A DNA stretch of 64,000 nucleotides, taken from assembly GCF_037126465.1 (NCBI RefSeq), contig NC_088210.1, positions 25,135,511 to 25,199,510 on the forward strand, in the 5' to 3' direction. Below are positions 49,691-63,595 of this stretch, one piece after another. Under the pieces are notes generated by a model that saw only the letters and a program-made list of their open reading frames with translations, was not told the origin of the DNA and did not search any database. How positions within the stretch are numbered: position 1 is the stretch's first letter; each line of letters starts with the position of its first letter. The translations under genes and the position numbers were made by a program. This DNA is from Ornithodoros turicata. Taxonomy: Eukaryota > Arthropoda > Arachnida > Ixodida > Argasidae.

Positions 49691-52600
49691 CTGAACCAGC
49701 TGAACATTGTGGGAGAACGCACAACAGACGTGTGGTTAGGGCTGAGCCCTTCGCGTTTTCCCACAATGTTCTTCCACAGGAACATTCTGCTGAATGAATA
49801 GACGGTGGCTCTGCTCTTCTGCGCCGGTAACAACGAGTACCGTGAACTGACTAACTAACATTTTGTGACCTCAGCGTCACGAAGATGTCAGCATGGATAT
49901 ATGTTTTGTTGTCGGTCTTTCCCGACGAAGATCCCCATCCAAGATCAGCGGTGACTTTCGCAACTTTTTTATGTGCAGGTCTTATACGCCCCCCTCCCCT
50001 CTCCTTATGATGAGGAACGTATAAATGTCTGGCATAGAGCAACTGGGCCGCTCTTGGGGGTCTCGCGGAGGTCACGTGACATGGAACCGCGAAGGGCGGA
50101 TGACTCATGCAGGGTCGGAGAGGCTTCCCAGCTGTTGCTCGCACGATTTCATGCTTTACCAATTTCCTCGTGCTGGAGAGACGTCAGTTTTGCACGTGCC
50201 GTCGGATTTGAGCGGGAAATAGCCGCGGTTGACTGGCGTCACCGCGGAGCTTAGCGTTGTTGACTGTTGCTGTGGTAACGTCGAGACAATGAGGGGAAAA
50301 AAATACAGCCAACACCACACGCACATTCCTGTGATAGCGAAGCGTTCCATTCAAGAAGAATAGTACGCACTAAGTAATTGCGCTCAGCAGCAGCAACGTA
50401 AGCGCGGTATTTCCGTTCGATGTTGTATTCCAGTCGCGCGTAGCCACCCCAATTTCTTCCTTCAAGGAAAGACCGTTTCAGAAGCCACACGCGAACTCGC
50501 TACGCCGTTCTTGTGAGCCCGTCATCGATCGGCGCTACTGCTCGGAGAGTTTCGCCGGGCGCTCCCGCCAGCGGAGTTGATCGGCTGCAGTCGCCTGGAG
50601 AGACTGAAAACAACGGGGAGTCTGCTCCCCGTTGAAAGCATTCGTGCGGTGTGCTTTTCGAAGCAGTTTTTAGCTTTCATGCTATGTATTCGATCGGTGT
50701 ATTACGTTATTTTACTACTGTGGTTGTTGCACATGGCATGCTTTGATTCTCCTTGTAATATAGCATACGAGGCTGCTGGCGATTTTCTGAAACTCGTCTT
50801 CGAGGTTCACGTCCAGGCTGACATCTACTTCGCCCTAAGACCCTGTCCAATCACCCGTATCTTGACAATGCAATGAGATGGCCAGCGTTTGAGGCAGACA
50901 GCCATGTTTTGCCCTCAGTTGAGCCAATGTTTATCGCTGTGCGGTCCGTGCTTCCGCAGAAGTCATAAACTGAATTCCACTGTGCCCTCTGTATCATGCC
51001 TTTGCCCTGAGAAGCGTCACAAATCGAGATGCATGGACGGACAGTGACGGTAAACAGATCGCGCAAACAGAACGCGCAATCCAAGTTCAGGCATGCGTTG
51101 GTCGACGAGGTAGATATTCGTGAACTATTCGAATAATGGAGCATTGTTTCACGAAAGACCATTATGTGTGCTGTGTATTGTGCACTTCGTGAAGGTGTGG
51201 TATGTGAGTCACCGTACAGTTGAACGAACAAGCGACGTTTCGTAGGCGTTCTTTTTGTGTTTGTTTACCTCTCGCATGTTGATATTCGGGCGAGCTTCAG
51301 TTGGGGCGATGTTAGCTCAGCCTTCCCTCCACGGTGCCTGATGTCTGCCCTTCAACTAGTTCGTGGGGCGCGGGCATGCCTTTTTATTTCTCTTCGCAGT
51401 CTTATTTGCACAGCCGAAGTGCGTTCCTCCAAGAACTGTGCCTCGATCCTTCTTGTTGATTCTGTCTTCTTCTTTCCCGTCCGTGTCTGGTTGCACTAGC
51501 TCGTTATGAAGAACCTTCTTGTTGGTTGCGTCGTTTAGCTTACGTTACTCTTTCTACACTTTACGCAACCGCAATTTGTTGGTGGCTTTAGGGTCCCAAC
51601 AAGAATGGAAGTAAGAGAGACAGTGACACAAACACACCAGTATTTCAAAAACGTGTGTGTGTGTTTTAGAGTGTTTCGCAGACATAATGAGAAGGGCACA
51701 CAACAAGCAGCGATATATTCTTTTCTATACGCCTTTTGTATGTTTTTATGAGCACCTGTATGAATCGTACTGTCCGAAGAATGGCACCATCCTTTTCGAT
51801 CGCGCTGTTGCTATTTTCGCAGCCTGTACACGGCTCTGTTAAAAAAAAGAAGAAAAAAAGGAACATACATAAAGCGAGAGACAGAGCAGGCAAATGTCAT
51901 TATGCCCGCGCAGCGGATATCTCTTGCGGAGCCGTCCCTGCCATGGACATTGCTCATGCTAATGCGTCGTTTTACTGCACTTTTTTTTTCTCCCCCCCCC
52001 CCCCCCTTGTCGTTGCACGTCTTTTGCCAGGCATAGCTTCGGAGTCGGTCATTAAAAAAGAATGGCCGTTTCGCGCTATTCCAGGTTTTATGGCGACCAA
52101 GCGTTTCTTTTGTGTCTCCGCTTTTCTTTGAGTGGAACTGAACTAATGGAAGGACGACGTTGTACCGGGGCCCGAATGGTGCTCGAGAAGAAAGTGACAC
52201 CCGTCTAAGGACGACGACACGGACAGGACCGAGTGGGAATGGTCGGCCGGAAGGCACATTTCTACGAATACAAAACCAATCGATATGGGGTACACGTCTA
52301 GAATGCGTACGGCGTTCCTTCCGCTGTGTGTTTTCGAAGTCTCGCTCGAGTTGTCGGCCTGTGCAGTTGTGAGGAGCTGTTTACCTAACGGGAAACCTCT
52401 ATTGGTTGTGGCATTGAGGCGTGGGATTTTTTTTCTCGTGCGAGTTTTTTTGGTGTCATGATGGTCGGTATTTGAGCTCGTGAATTCGTGAATCGTTTTT
52501 GTTAGAGGGGGAGCGTTTCTGCTTGGGAGAGAGAGATGTATTTATTCGCAAAATTGGAGCTGGGTGAGAGCCAACCAGTGGTCTCCTGCTCCATTTGGAA

Positions 52601-52910
52601 GCCTCTAACTGACTCGAAAATAAAGTAAGAGGGAGTGAGGCAAACACGAAGAAAGAAGACAAGATGGAGACAAAACAGAGCAAACACACAGGCCAAGAAA
52701 AAAGAAACATATGTGCAGGACTTTGTGGATGTGATGACTTGGTTTACATGGTTGTTTGTAACGCATGTTCATGCGGTAGCCTTTTTTTGTACTTGAGGGA
52801 AACAAGGGCGGCGATTCCTTCCAAGTTTCAGGCGTTGTTTGTGCATAACTATCCAGTACGCGAGAACAGCGTTACGACTGCTGTACTCACGAATAATAGA
52901 ATATCAATGC

Positions 52911-53268
52911 CAGGGTTGCGGAGTTGCCTCTCCGGTTTTGGAATGATTCCGGAATCATTCCAGATTTATCAGAGCCCGGAATGGAATGGACTGGTCTCTG
53001 TGCCATACGGTCAAGGGCGAAATAACCTTGTCTTTTTGCTTTTTCCGTGATGGGTAATGTCAATCTCTATAGCACTGCTGGGCTACCCAGCACGGTTAGC
53101 GGTCCCTTTTCTTTTATTGGTGGAATTAAAGGAATGGAATGGGGTTGCCAAGCCATTCCAGGAGTGGAAATTGGCCATACCTTTTCATTCTGAGGAATTG
53201 AAAGGAATGGAATTATCACAAATCTCCATTCCTCGGAATGGAATGGGTGATCCCATTCCGCAACCCTG
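52911..53268. mobile_element. Non-autonomous hAT element, 358 bp
   Basis: The ends CAGGGTTGCGGAGT and, from the complement of the right end, CAGGGTTGCGGAAT are inverted. The flanks ATCAATGC (52903-52910) and ATCAATAC (53269-53276) form an 8-bp target duplication with one difference. The interior is dominated by GGAATGGAAT and ATTCC words. No coding frame. Confidence 0.82.
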
Positions 53269-54455
53269 ATCAATACTGTGATCACGTCTCGTCAGTTACG
53301 TTACCGATAAGCCAACGAACGTTCGGGTACTCGATTAATTGACAGTTTCGTCGTCTCATCGATCAAAATTTCGACTCGGTGGGCGGTCAGATATCTGTAG
53401 CCGCGAAAAGGTCGTTACGCTGAGCGATGTGTCCTTGCGTTGAGCTCCAACGACGACGACGCATGTTTCGGCTGACTGATGACGACGGCACGCTCTCTGA
53501 TGGCGGTCCTGCCAGCCAGGGATGCTGACTTGGGGTTCTCTCTCCCGTTGCGCCGGTCGATCGCCCGGGATTTACCGCTGATGGGTTTCCTTCGCCGCCG
53601 CCGCCGGATATTCCGCGGAAGATGGGCACCATCCCTCTTTTCGTTCAGAGCCGTGTGTAGCGAGCGGCGGCTCCTTCGTGGAGTTGTAATGGCCGCAGGG
53701 TTGCCAGCCTTGGTCATTGTTCCGCGGAGGAGGGTGATAAATGTGGCCATCACGAGTGTCTCGAATTGCAACCGCTGACTATACTAAAATGAGAGGAGGG
53801 GGGGGGGGGGATCTGTCCGGGAAGGCCACAGAAGGTTGCACGAGGATGTTTTGGGGGACATTTATTTTTACGGGACGACCGGAATGAGCTCATAACGGTC
53901 ACGTGGTTTCATCTCGTGCTGTAAATCCGGTAAAATTACCTGGCGAGAGCCGGCTCTTTCAGTCGTCGTCGCTGTTATTTCGCTAGAAAGTCGTCAGCGC
54001 CGTCTGTCCCTGAGCTCGGCGGTTCATTAAGATTAATGAGATTAGATAACATCAGTAACACGTGCAACCGGGGAGTGAAACGAAAGGCGAGGAAAAGCAA
54101 CCGATTACGTAATTCGAACTCGTTCGAGGACAACCACATTGAGTGGACCGCACGTAAAAAGTATCTGACAATTTAACGGAGACAGAATGTCGCCTCATTT
54201 GCCCTCACCGCAATTTTTGAAAACCATGTTTCTTCTCTCCCACCTTATCTCGGTTCTTTCTTTTTTTTTCTTTCTCTCTCTCACTCTCTCTGTGAAAAAA
54301 ATTCTCGATCCACCTCACTTGCTTCACCCCAAGGGTTTTTCTTGAAATTTTCCTAGTGTCTTGTGAGATTCGTTTGAGACGTGTCAAAAACGAAGTCACA
54401 TCCTCAATGGTATAGGCACAATTAATATAAAACAATAAACTTTCTATTCATAGTA

Positions 54456-54533
54456 GTAAAGCCCCGAGATTAGGGACTATGCGAAGCAGACACATGTGTC
54501 CGTTTTCGTAGTTCCTAGTCTGGGAGTCTTACT
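54456..54533. mobile_element. Diverged foldback related to the 40149 palindrome
   Basis: Imperfect arms around ACACATGTGT include CCCGAGATTAGGGACTA and its diverged complement TAGTTCCTAGTCTGGGAG. The CCGAGACTAGGGGAC core is shared with 40149-40268. Confidence 0.6.
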
Positions 54534-55328
54534 CTTACTTACTCTTATGAATTCTACTCACCAGCTCACTTGCCTTTTTTTTTTAGCAATTCTTTCGAAG
54601 CTCCGAGTTTATTCTGCACAAGCTTTCAAGTGGCAATCTACATTTCTTGAAGTGCCAAAGCTTTGTGCAAAATGTACATGTAAAGCGTCATTGTTTTATA
54701 TTCACTGTGCCTCAGATTGGTGTTCAGGAACGTTCATCACCCCCACCTGCCCCACCTCTGGTGACTCTGCCTTGGTCGCGATATTCCTGCGCAGTTCCTT
54801 GTTGGTGGTGCTGTGATATTTACGCGTATGCATTTTGCTTTCTATCCAAAGTACAGCTCAACGCCCGTATGCACTAGAAAGATCCCAGCAGTGCTGTCGC
54901 ACCAGCAGTTTTTTACTGCAATTTTTATTTTCGTCGAATTCATATTTATTACTCCTGCGAGTATATCGCATTTGTGCATCCGTCCTTCCTACCATGAAAC
55001 CCTAGTAAAAGGCCGTGAACTCCGAAAAATTCACTTTGAAGGCCATTCGTCGCAGCAGCCCCGTTTTTTAAAAAGGCTCTCGCAAAGTCGTAAACGGTGA
55101 TCGTAATAGGCCGCGTTGCGCAAGCCTCTCGTACAGTGACTCAGCTGCATGCGCTTTACAAGTGCAATGGCAGCAGTGTGTTGTTGGCAGCAAAATGTTA
55201 TCCGAAAGGTTCTCAGACATTATATTGCGGAAGAGCTAGGACTGCGGAGCAGAACAGGACAGATTCATCACTTGCACAGCTGCGGTTGATGGGGCACCAG
55301 CCCTGTCTTGGCTAACCTCTCTTATAAC

Positions 55329-55810
55329 TAGGGTTCCGCATTTTTTGGCGGATTCGGCGTATGTTTTTCGGTGTTTATTGATTTTCACGAAATCCGCGTT
55401 TTCCGGTGTTTTTTTTTTTTTTTTTTTTTCTGGCGTGAACACGGTTCACCCGACATTTATCGGCGAATAGAAATCACAATGTAATTTCACTGCTGTGCGT
55501 CTAACGCGGCATTACCAATAACAACCAATACGCATTACCAGCTTTGTGACATCAAGTAAAAGTACTAGAAAAAGTAGAAGAGTAAGTCGAAAAAGTAAAC
55601 TGAGTTGAATTTGAGTTTGAATATATATATATAGAAAAGGGAAGATAAAGTAAACGGACATTTTTTTCACAAGCATTGTATTTGTGTATGGTTGTCTGAT
55701 CTGCATCGACAACTTTCTGGGCATGTGCAGCAATTTATCTCTGTTATAGTTCCCGGAATGTCCCTCTGTATTCGGTGTTTCTCGGTTAAAACCGAAAACG
55801 TGGAACCCTA
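55329..55810. mobile_element. Non-autonomous hAT-like element, 482 bp
   Basis: The ends TAGGGTTCCGCATTTT and, from the complement of the right end, TAGGGTTCCACGTTTT are inverted. An exact 8-bp target duplication, CTTATAAC, flanks them at 55321-55328 and 55811-55818. The interior holds poly(T) and a TATATA stretch and no transposase frame. Confidence 0.88.
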
Positions 55811-57076
55811 CTTATAACCCATATTATACAAACAAAACAGGTTCCGCTTAGAATATTACAGAGCTGTAGTTTGCTAGTGTGTGGGGAAAAGGCTGTTGTT
55901 AGTGGAAAGTGTGGTACGTTTATTCCGACATGCATAATGGGTGTTGGTAAACAAGGACGAAACGCTACTGGTTGTGACGTCATAGGTCAATAAATAGTGG
56001 CTGGGGAGTAGGTCTGTACGAACACTGATTTGTCGGATGCCGAAAAGAATAGTTGTGTACTCGATTCGAGTTTCGAATTGAAGGGATGTCTCATTCAGGT
56101 CGAATGTATCGGAATAGTTGCGAAGCTGCTCACGTAATCTCGTATAGTACGCTATAAAAAAAAATGAAGGTATACAACAAATTGAGCACTGCTTCATACG
56201 AAAAAGGTCCGTACGTACGTACATACCATGTATAGATGCCAAAACACTAAACAATTCAGTCACGGGCGGTTACATCACGAAAAGCTATGATACCTAGACC
56301 TTTTTCTCCGTCATCTGCCCGTGATTCCCTAACTCTAGCTTCCCTTAACAACAGACGAACTTTGGAAAGACTCGGGCATCTCTACCTAATAGTTCATGAT
56401 AGTTCCTAATAGTTCTTCCTATTTTAGTTTCGCACAGCGCCCGTCACTGCGTAGTGTGCATACCTTGAACATTGTACCTTTTTGCACGTTGATGTGTTCA
56501 AGTGTAGCTTCTTCCCTGGCTCGATTGTTCGATGGAACTCTACTCCTGGGACGATTAGGGAACTATCTCTTAGTGATTTCACGAGCAATGTAAGCTGTTT
56601 TCTTTTTTTCCTTTTTTTTGAAGGCTGCAGTATGTATAAATAAATATATGCTGCTTATCCGTATTTGCATATGTATTCCGGTTGGTTATCTAACTATTTG
56701 CTTCGTATCTGATTCGGCTATATTTCTACTCCATTTTGTATTCGCTTGGGTTTTAAAACGTTTCCCGCACATTCCTACTTAAGAGGCGTTATCTGGTGGG
56801 AATTACGGATTTGACTGGTTCGCAATTGGCAGAATTTTGCAATTGAAACGGTCAGATGTGTTCACGCCGTGACTGTACGGCGCTCCCTCCCCTGGATGTG
56901 TCAGCGAAAGTGCCAGTCTGAAACGAAAAATGGAGAACAATGAGAATTCAACCACATTTTGACGTGTCATATCTTCTATCACGGTGACTGTTGATACGTG
57001 TGGAGACAAAGGTTCACAGGTACCTGAGCAGTATACGTTGTTGGGCTAGTTGGTGCATTGCAGTACAGAAGATAGC

Positions 57077-57161
57077 GCTAAGGACAGACGACCACTGAGA
57101 AAATGTAGACAGGAAAACGCTCGTGCCGTCTACGTCTTCTCGGTGGTCGTCTGTACTTAGC
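57077..57161. repeat. Hairpin inverted repeat
   Basis: GCTAAGGACAGACGACCACT and following bases pair with AGTGGTCGTCTGTACTTAGC-like text at the right, with arms of about 34 bp and a 17-base loop. It is probably a small foldback element. Confidence 0.65.
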
Positions 57162-57270
57162 TCTATATTCACAGGTACACTGCGATAATATACCAGGGAA
57201 CCCTGTGAACATACGTCTGCGCAATCTTTTGCTATTTTTTTTATTTTTTGCATATATCGACAAAAATCCC

Positions 57271-57583
57271 TGTATTCGCACGAGCGATATTCGCCAGAAT
57301 ATTCCAGCTGAGAATGGGCAAAACGTTACAGCTTTCTGCTGCCACGTCAGCGCTTTACGTCATGTCTTTTCGTGCTCCTCTAGCCACTCAGCAACAATAT
57401 ATTCGGTAGCAGACGACAGGGTTGATGGTGTCATCTACCAATGTGAGCAGTACGCCAGTCCCGATATTCTGGCGCAATGCGTTCAGCATTAGATACGGCG
57501 GATATTCCGCCCCGTTAAGCATTTATTTTAATTTTTTTGTTCCACCAGAATATTCCGTGAGGATGTCATTCGGGTGAATTACA
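57271..57583 (-). mobile_element. TIR element, family A copy 3
   Basis: It lies in the reverse orientation to 2795-3172. The left end TGTATTCGCACGAGCGATAT matches the other copy's right end, and the complement of its right end, TGTAATTCACCCGAATGACA, matches the other's left end. GTAGCAGACGACAGGG and GCGCAATG-type blocks are shared. Confidence 0.65.
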
Positions 57584-58614
57584 CGGATAGCAGAACGAGA
57601 GAACAGAAGCGAGCTAAACGAGTAGCGCATAATCGTAGCTTTTCTTTTTTCCTCCGCACTGCAAACGCCGAGAGGCAGGAAATGGGATTGAACCGGTTAG
57701 TAAGCTTGTGTCGATGGCCCCCTCGATATTTTCCTATCTCCTCATCCCACAGGTTTCCATGCCGTGCGTGATGTTTCTGCATTGCGAGTCTAATCGCTAC
57801 TGCGCATACGTCTCTATCGCGATTGGCGCACATACGGAAGAACTGTAAGCCGGGTAGTATACCATTTCGTCGGAAACCTGCGCACTTTGAGAGCTGCCAC
57901 TCCGCGGAATTCTCCGGTTCAGCGGCTGCCGAGGTCGACCGCGTTGAAAAACAGGGGAAATACATACGTCCTAGAAGCACGTGAGCGTGATTTGTCGGCG
58001 CAGCTGTGCTCTGCCATTCCCGTATTGAATGTCCGGTATGATGTAATCGGGCGTGACTGTGCCGGCGCGCTTACTCAGAAAATGTAGAAAGAGAAAGTTT
58101 TTCCTGCTTTATAATTGGAATGGAAACAGCGGCACTGCTGGTTCGTTCACACGGTTTAATATAGATGTCGTTGATTGAGTTGCTACGGCTGCAATGTATG
58201 TAGGAAACGGGTGAATGGAAACGGTCGCTATGCTTCGGCTTTACTGAAAGATACTCTTCGTACGGGCTCCAATGCTGCGGTTGCTGGGAGAATGTGCGTT
58301 TTAGAAACTATATTGGCACATCCGAGTAATATGCACATTTTTAACACAAAAGAAAAGATGTCTTTTTTTTTTTTTTATATAGAATGCATGACAATGCTAG
58401 AGGAGGTATTCTGCAAACTGGAAGGCAAGTAAACGTGGGTAACGTCACAACCGTTACGTCACTTCCCATCTGTACTTGTCCGTATAGATTATGGGATAAG
58501 TATACATAGGAAAGAGAAATCGAATTTGTTTTTCTGCTTAATAATAATTCGGGGCATTACGTCGCGAGACAACTGCGATCATGAGTGACGCCACAGTGGT
58601 CGGGTCTGTGGATT

Positions 58615-58700
58615 AATGTTGCCCCCCCCCCCCCCCCTTCCACAAAGTTGCCACCGTCTTCGGCCGGGTTTGAACCCGCGATCTTGGGAAGCAGGCGGAA
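58615..58700 (-). mobile_element. tRNA-derived SINE fragment
   Basis: Read on the - strand, the B-box-like GCGGGTTCAAACCCGGCC is followed by GAAGACGGTGGCAAC and then a long G run. It differs from the SINE at 25455 and 26900 and is probably a second SINE family or a tRNA relic. Confidence 0.45.
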
Positions 58701-61700
58701 ACGATGGTTCTACTTGAACGACTTCTGTTGAGATCCTATATATATATGTTTATATAGTTTGTGTTTGTAACATTATTTAGAAAATAGCGAACGGTAATAT
58801 ATTCCAGCCTGGCAAAACAGACAATATTATAATGCTAACGGGGAACACGTCGAAGCCCAGCTTCGCTTGTTGTTGCTTCAGAGCAGTTGGAACAAAAACT
58901 CATTCGAATGGAACTTCAATTTTTCTCGAGAATTGTTGTTCTGGACAGGAAAAAGAGAGAAAAATCTCTGAAGCATGAGAGCTACGCCGTGGTTCCGCAA
59001 GGAAAAGTAGTTCTTCGCGGGAGGGCACACGTTATAGTGTTCATGTTTTAATTTTGCGGGAACTGCATTGTTGTCGCAAAATGCTTTCCTCTGCTCTTTG
59101 CTTCGCTGTGTGCTTTGCTCTGGTGATTTCCCGTGGCTTCGAATGTATTTTCTGTTGTGCGGGAGCGCAGAAGCTGCAGTAGACAACACCGGTCCGGGTT
59201 TCTCACTCACCTGTGCACAGTTCCTTTGTTAAAATCAATAAGATATTTTCACGCAGCCTACAAATTTTTTTTTTTACTTTTGTTCGTTAGCCTCGCTATT
59301 CCTACTCATAAATTAGTAGACACGTACATGTGTCTAATACAGAGAGCAAAAAATCAGGCAAGTCGAAGCAACAACAACAACAAAAAATAAAAAAATAAAC
59401 AATTTCGCAGACAACTCAGCTCTTTGAATAGCAGACGACGTTTCCGTTCCATCACCAATCTTTGCCGTATTATGACCAAAGTTTCCCCTGTCAACCCGCA
59501 TCTACCGCGGAAGCAACGCAGACAAGAATGCTGATACAAGCGAGAGTGTCGCCATGCGTTGAAGCCTGCTGTTAAATTCACCGTATGACGTCCGTCTCTA
59601 TTTGCTCACGCGAAATGTCGTGACAAATACGGGGAGGTTTTTCAAGGAAAACTCCAGCGCACCGCAGAGTTATTATTCTCCAAGGCTTTATGGTACGACT
59701 ACAATTACAATATCTGCCAACAGAGCGAGGGCAGAGCGACCTTTCGCCGTGAGAGAATTATTGTTCTCCAAAGGCAAACCTGAACAATCGGCGAACGCGA
59801 AACAATGTTCTGGGATACGGCTTGACCGATGAGCCGGGGCTATGAATGACAGGGCTACCTAACTGAAGCTATGATGCAAACCTGGAATGCTTCGTCTGCT
59901 AGTGACTGTCTCCGCTTGTGTCGTCTGCAACATGCAGAAGGCGAAAATAGCCCTCCACAGCCTCGTACGAGGACACACACATCTAGGGCTGGCCCACCAA
60001 GGGTGGTTGCTGCTTTTTGTTCGCTCTGGGCAGCAGAATAAAGGCGGCTTTGTTTTGTATTGATGTCAACCGTGATGCGAGGTCGTTGAACTACGGTGAG
60101 CGCATGCGTGTTGATGCCATCGCCGCCTGTCGGGGTGTCACTCACGACGAGGAGGAGAGGGGGTAGCAGCCGTTTCGACGCACCCTTCGTCTGCTTGCAA
60201 GCAGGTACGATGAGTAGAAAACGTCGCATTGTTTTGAGATGGGTGAAAACACGTCTAGGATATTTCCCTCTTCCCCTTTTACGAGGCCTGGCTAATCTCT
60301 TTCCCCGATAATGGAGAAGCGATCGTCTTTCCTGTTCGTCTGGTTATTTCGGTGCTGTGGAGTGGAGTTTAAAAATATAATAAAGCACACGACGTTCTAG
60401 CTACGTTTGTCCGCGTGCCTTGACCGCAAAACTATCACCTCCGCCGATAAAAAGCACAAACATTTCATCGAACATCGCGGAAAGTTTTCAAGCCCGCAAG
60501 GATTTTGACAGCCCAAAATCGAAGCCGTCACTTTCAGGCGAGGTAATTCACCCGAGGGAACGCGTTCTCTCGCATGAGGTTCACTTACCAACTCGAGCGA
60601 GTATTCACCGCAGCTGCGAGAGCTCCGTGCGACGTACCCAAGCAAGAGAAAATAAACCGTTCTACGATTGCGGCAACGTCGTTGCTGGGCGGCAAAATGT
60701 GACAGCACGCGGACGCGCCGCTGCAAAACAGGAGGCTAGGCTGACAGAAATCAAGCAGAATCAAGCCAGTCGCAGTTTGCTTTCATTATATGCTCCCTGC
60801 CGTTTCGCAGTGTGTCTGCAACGAAGCACAGTGGGAAGAGAGTGGAGGAAGGTGCACTTCTGCCTGCAGAGAAGAGCCAAACAGCTGTGTCCCCCTTTCT
60901 ATAATCGTCGTTTGTTCCTTCTCCCTCCTTTCCATATGGCGCGCCGCATTCCTGTTGCTGCCGCACTCCCCTCACTATGGTTTGGAATGGACGCGTCCGC
61001 GAACTCCATCCGACTCTCCCTACTCGCCGAAAGTTCGGGAGACCCGGCTGACTGCGGTACGGCGCCATGTTGTTTTTGCTGCGCGGGCTGCGGGATAAAG
61101 TAGCGTGCGAGTGCGGGAATTTTAATCTCTTTAATGACCCGGGGCAGCGCCTTGTTATAACGACGAACTGCGGCAGGATTGCAGCCGCTTTCCAAGGACA
61201 ATTTTGAACAGGTCTCATGTGCAGAGACGGCAGTATTTTCGCACGTCACTTTTCTGAACAAACAATGAAGCCTTGGTATTTTGTGGCCGACCGAGGCAAT
61301 ATACTTGTTCCCTGCACTCTTGCGGAATAATTCAGCAACGCGTTGCAACATTTGTTCGTCCACATAAGACCACGAGTTACATGAAGACACATATCGTTTT
61401 GCAAGCGATGATCTGAGCGGACTGCTAATTTTTTTACGTCAGTCCCTTGAGCGGCAGCTTATTGGGTTTCATTTTGCACGAATGGCGTAACATGAAAACC
61501 TGCGTAACAGCTTTCTTTTGAACGAGAGAGGTTTCACTCTCGCCTGCCCCATTTAGTCGTGCTGTAACATTATCGCTCTTTATTGTTATTTTTTTCTTCT
61601 CTTTTTCACTTGCTTTTATTGCCACCATACCAGTTCGATCTCACGACTTTTAATTCAACTCGAGATCCCACGAGACCTTGACACGAATGCATTCATTTCT

Positions 61701-63514
61701 GCGTGTCTTTTCTGCCCAGTTTGCGAAAGCAACCGGTGCACAGAACGGGCAGCTCTTGAGCAGAATATACGTGGGCGAGATTATCCGGGGGTGGCCTTAC
61801 AATATGAGCTTTCCGGTGGGATACCTTTCCCGACAGAAGCGTAATTATTTCATCCCCCCCCCCCCCCCCATATGGCGCGCACGTTGACATGGCTCCGTTA
61901 TTGCGGCAGCCGTCGTCTGCTATCTTTTATCTCGATAACACCGGCACAACCCAAGTAGGAAAGCGCGTTACATAAGCTTATGAACAATGTGGTGGGCGTC
62001 CGCCCGCGCTGATCCTCTAGGTAGCGTATTACCACTGTTATCCTGGCAGGTGGTAATTAGTCCATGCTTGCCAATTCGTTTCATGGCGACTTCATTCATG
62101 CTGTTCGCAGATTAGAGAAAGAAAGGAAACTACATCTACTGCCTCAATAAAGTCGTAAGGCTAAATTGAGGGTGGGTTTCAATAACAGTGGACTCGTATA
62201 TGTGTTGAGCAGTTTGCTCGACTCTTGAAACTGTGTATGTAGGATCCATGTTTGTCTAACGAGGAAGGCTCTCCGATAACTCCGGCGTGGCGCCATTGTT
62301 GTCGATAACGAAGCCCAGGTTTCTGAAATCATATTGAACGGCGAAATGAGTAATATCGGTCGATAATATTTCCCCCCCTCCAAAGCTCAGGTAGCAGATG
62401 CGAAAAGCAGCCACACCCATCATCAATACGCTACAACTCGAAGCAGGTGAACAAGGTGGCACGACAATATCGCGTCGTCTGCCAACTCGTCGTCTGCAAG
62501 CTTGGAAATGTGATCGAAGGGCCGCTTATTGTTGAGTCCAGACAGAGAATTTTCTGGCCGCTGTCCGAGGCAAGAAAAGTGCGGCGCAAAGAACAAGATA
62601 AGAGCGGTCAGTCCGGTCCGTTCAGCATGAGCGCGTGACCCCGCCGTCGAAAGCCCTGGGAGCCGCCAAAACTTGTTTCAGCTGCTGCGTTCGCTTGGCA
62701 GGCGAGTCACGCGTCACTGCCGAAGGGGAGGCAGACACACTATACCGGAAAGCTTCGCCTATTACCGGCAGGGATGAGTATGTGTGCTACACAGTGTGCG
62801 GTGTTGCTCAAAATAGAAACGCGTTTGTGAAAAAGGTTTGTTTACAGACCGGTGTGCTGCAGGACGAATTGCGTTGAGGGAAAACAATGTGCCGTCCGCT
62901 ACAGATTCTTTTTTTTTTTTTTTTTCGTGTGCGCAGGTTGATGCGAAATTCATCATGGACTAAAGGCAACAAAATCACGCATAATGGTACTTGAGTTCTT
63001 TTGAACAGCCGTTACAGACTGTTCCATGGAAGAAGCTTAATCAAATGAGAAGAACAGCCTGCGGTCGGAGGTTACTTACTTTCTTGGTTGCATTCAAACA
63101 CTTGACACGTCATCGCTTAAACTTTCGTATTGTTAAATTCAGATTGCCTGTAAGCAATTGTCTCCCCTGCAACATTTGGACGACCATAGCTCGATAGAGA
63201 TATGGACATAACGGCATAATTTCCACGATAGATTCGTGCCTGTCTCGTCGCCGCGATAAGAAATCGGCAACGTCCTTCGATTTTACAATCTACTTTCAGA
63301 TTGACGTGTTTTTTAGATCGTTTTTACGAAACTTTCGCTTTCATCTTCCCATATTCCCGTGAGGCGATAGAACAGCACTGTTTTCAAAACATACCATTGT
63401 ATCGACCACATTGGCACTCACCTAGCTTGCGAAAGTTGCCCACTTTTGGGGAGATATCATCTCAAAGAACAATGCAACTTACGTAGTGGTTGAACGGCAG
63501 TATGTGCTACTGAG

Positions 63515-63595
63515 TGCGTGATACTTGCAGAGCGGGATTGCTCTTATCTTCGGAATCGCAGGTGCTGGTTCGATTCCTGCAGTTGTCTGGCTTTC
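63515..63595 (+). repeat. tRNA-like relic
   Basis: A good B-box, GGTTCGATTCC, is preceded by a partly tRNA-like AATCGCAGGTGCT, but no convincing A-box or acceptor stem could be drawn. It is probably a decayed tRNA or SINE head. Confidence 0.3.

Noticed and set aside
60420..61103. 227-codon + strand frame, longest in the window
   Set aside because: Both strands are open here because the region is GC-richer. The translation is Arg/Cys/Ser-rich without domain or conservation that I recognise. It could be a CpG-rich regulatory patch.
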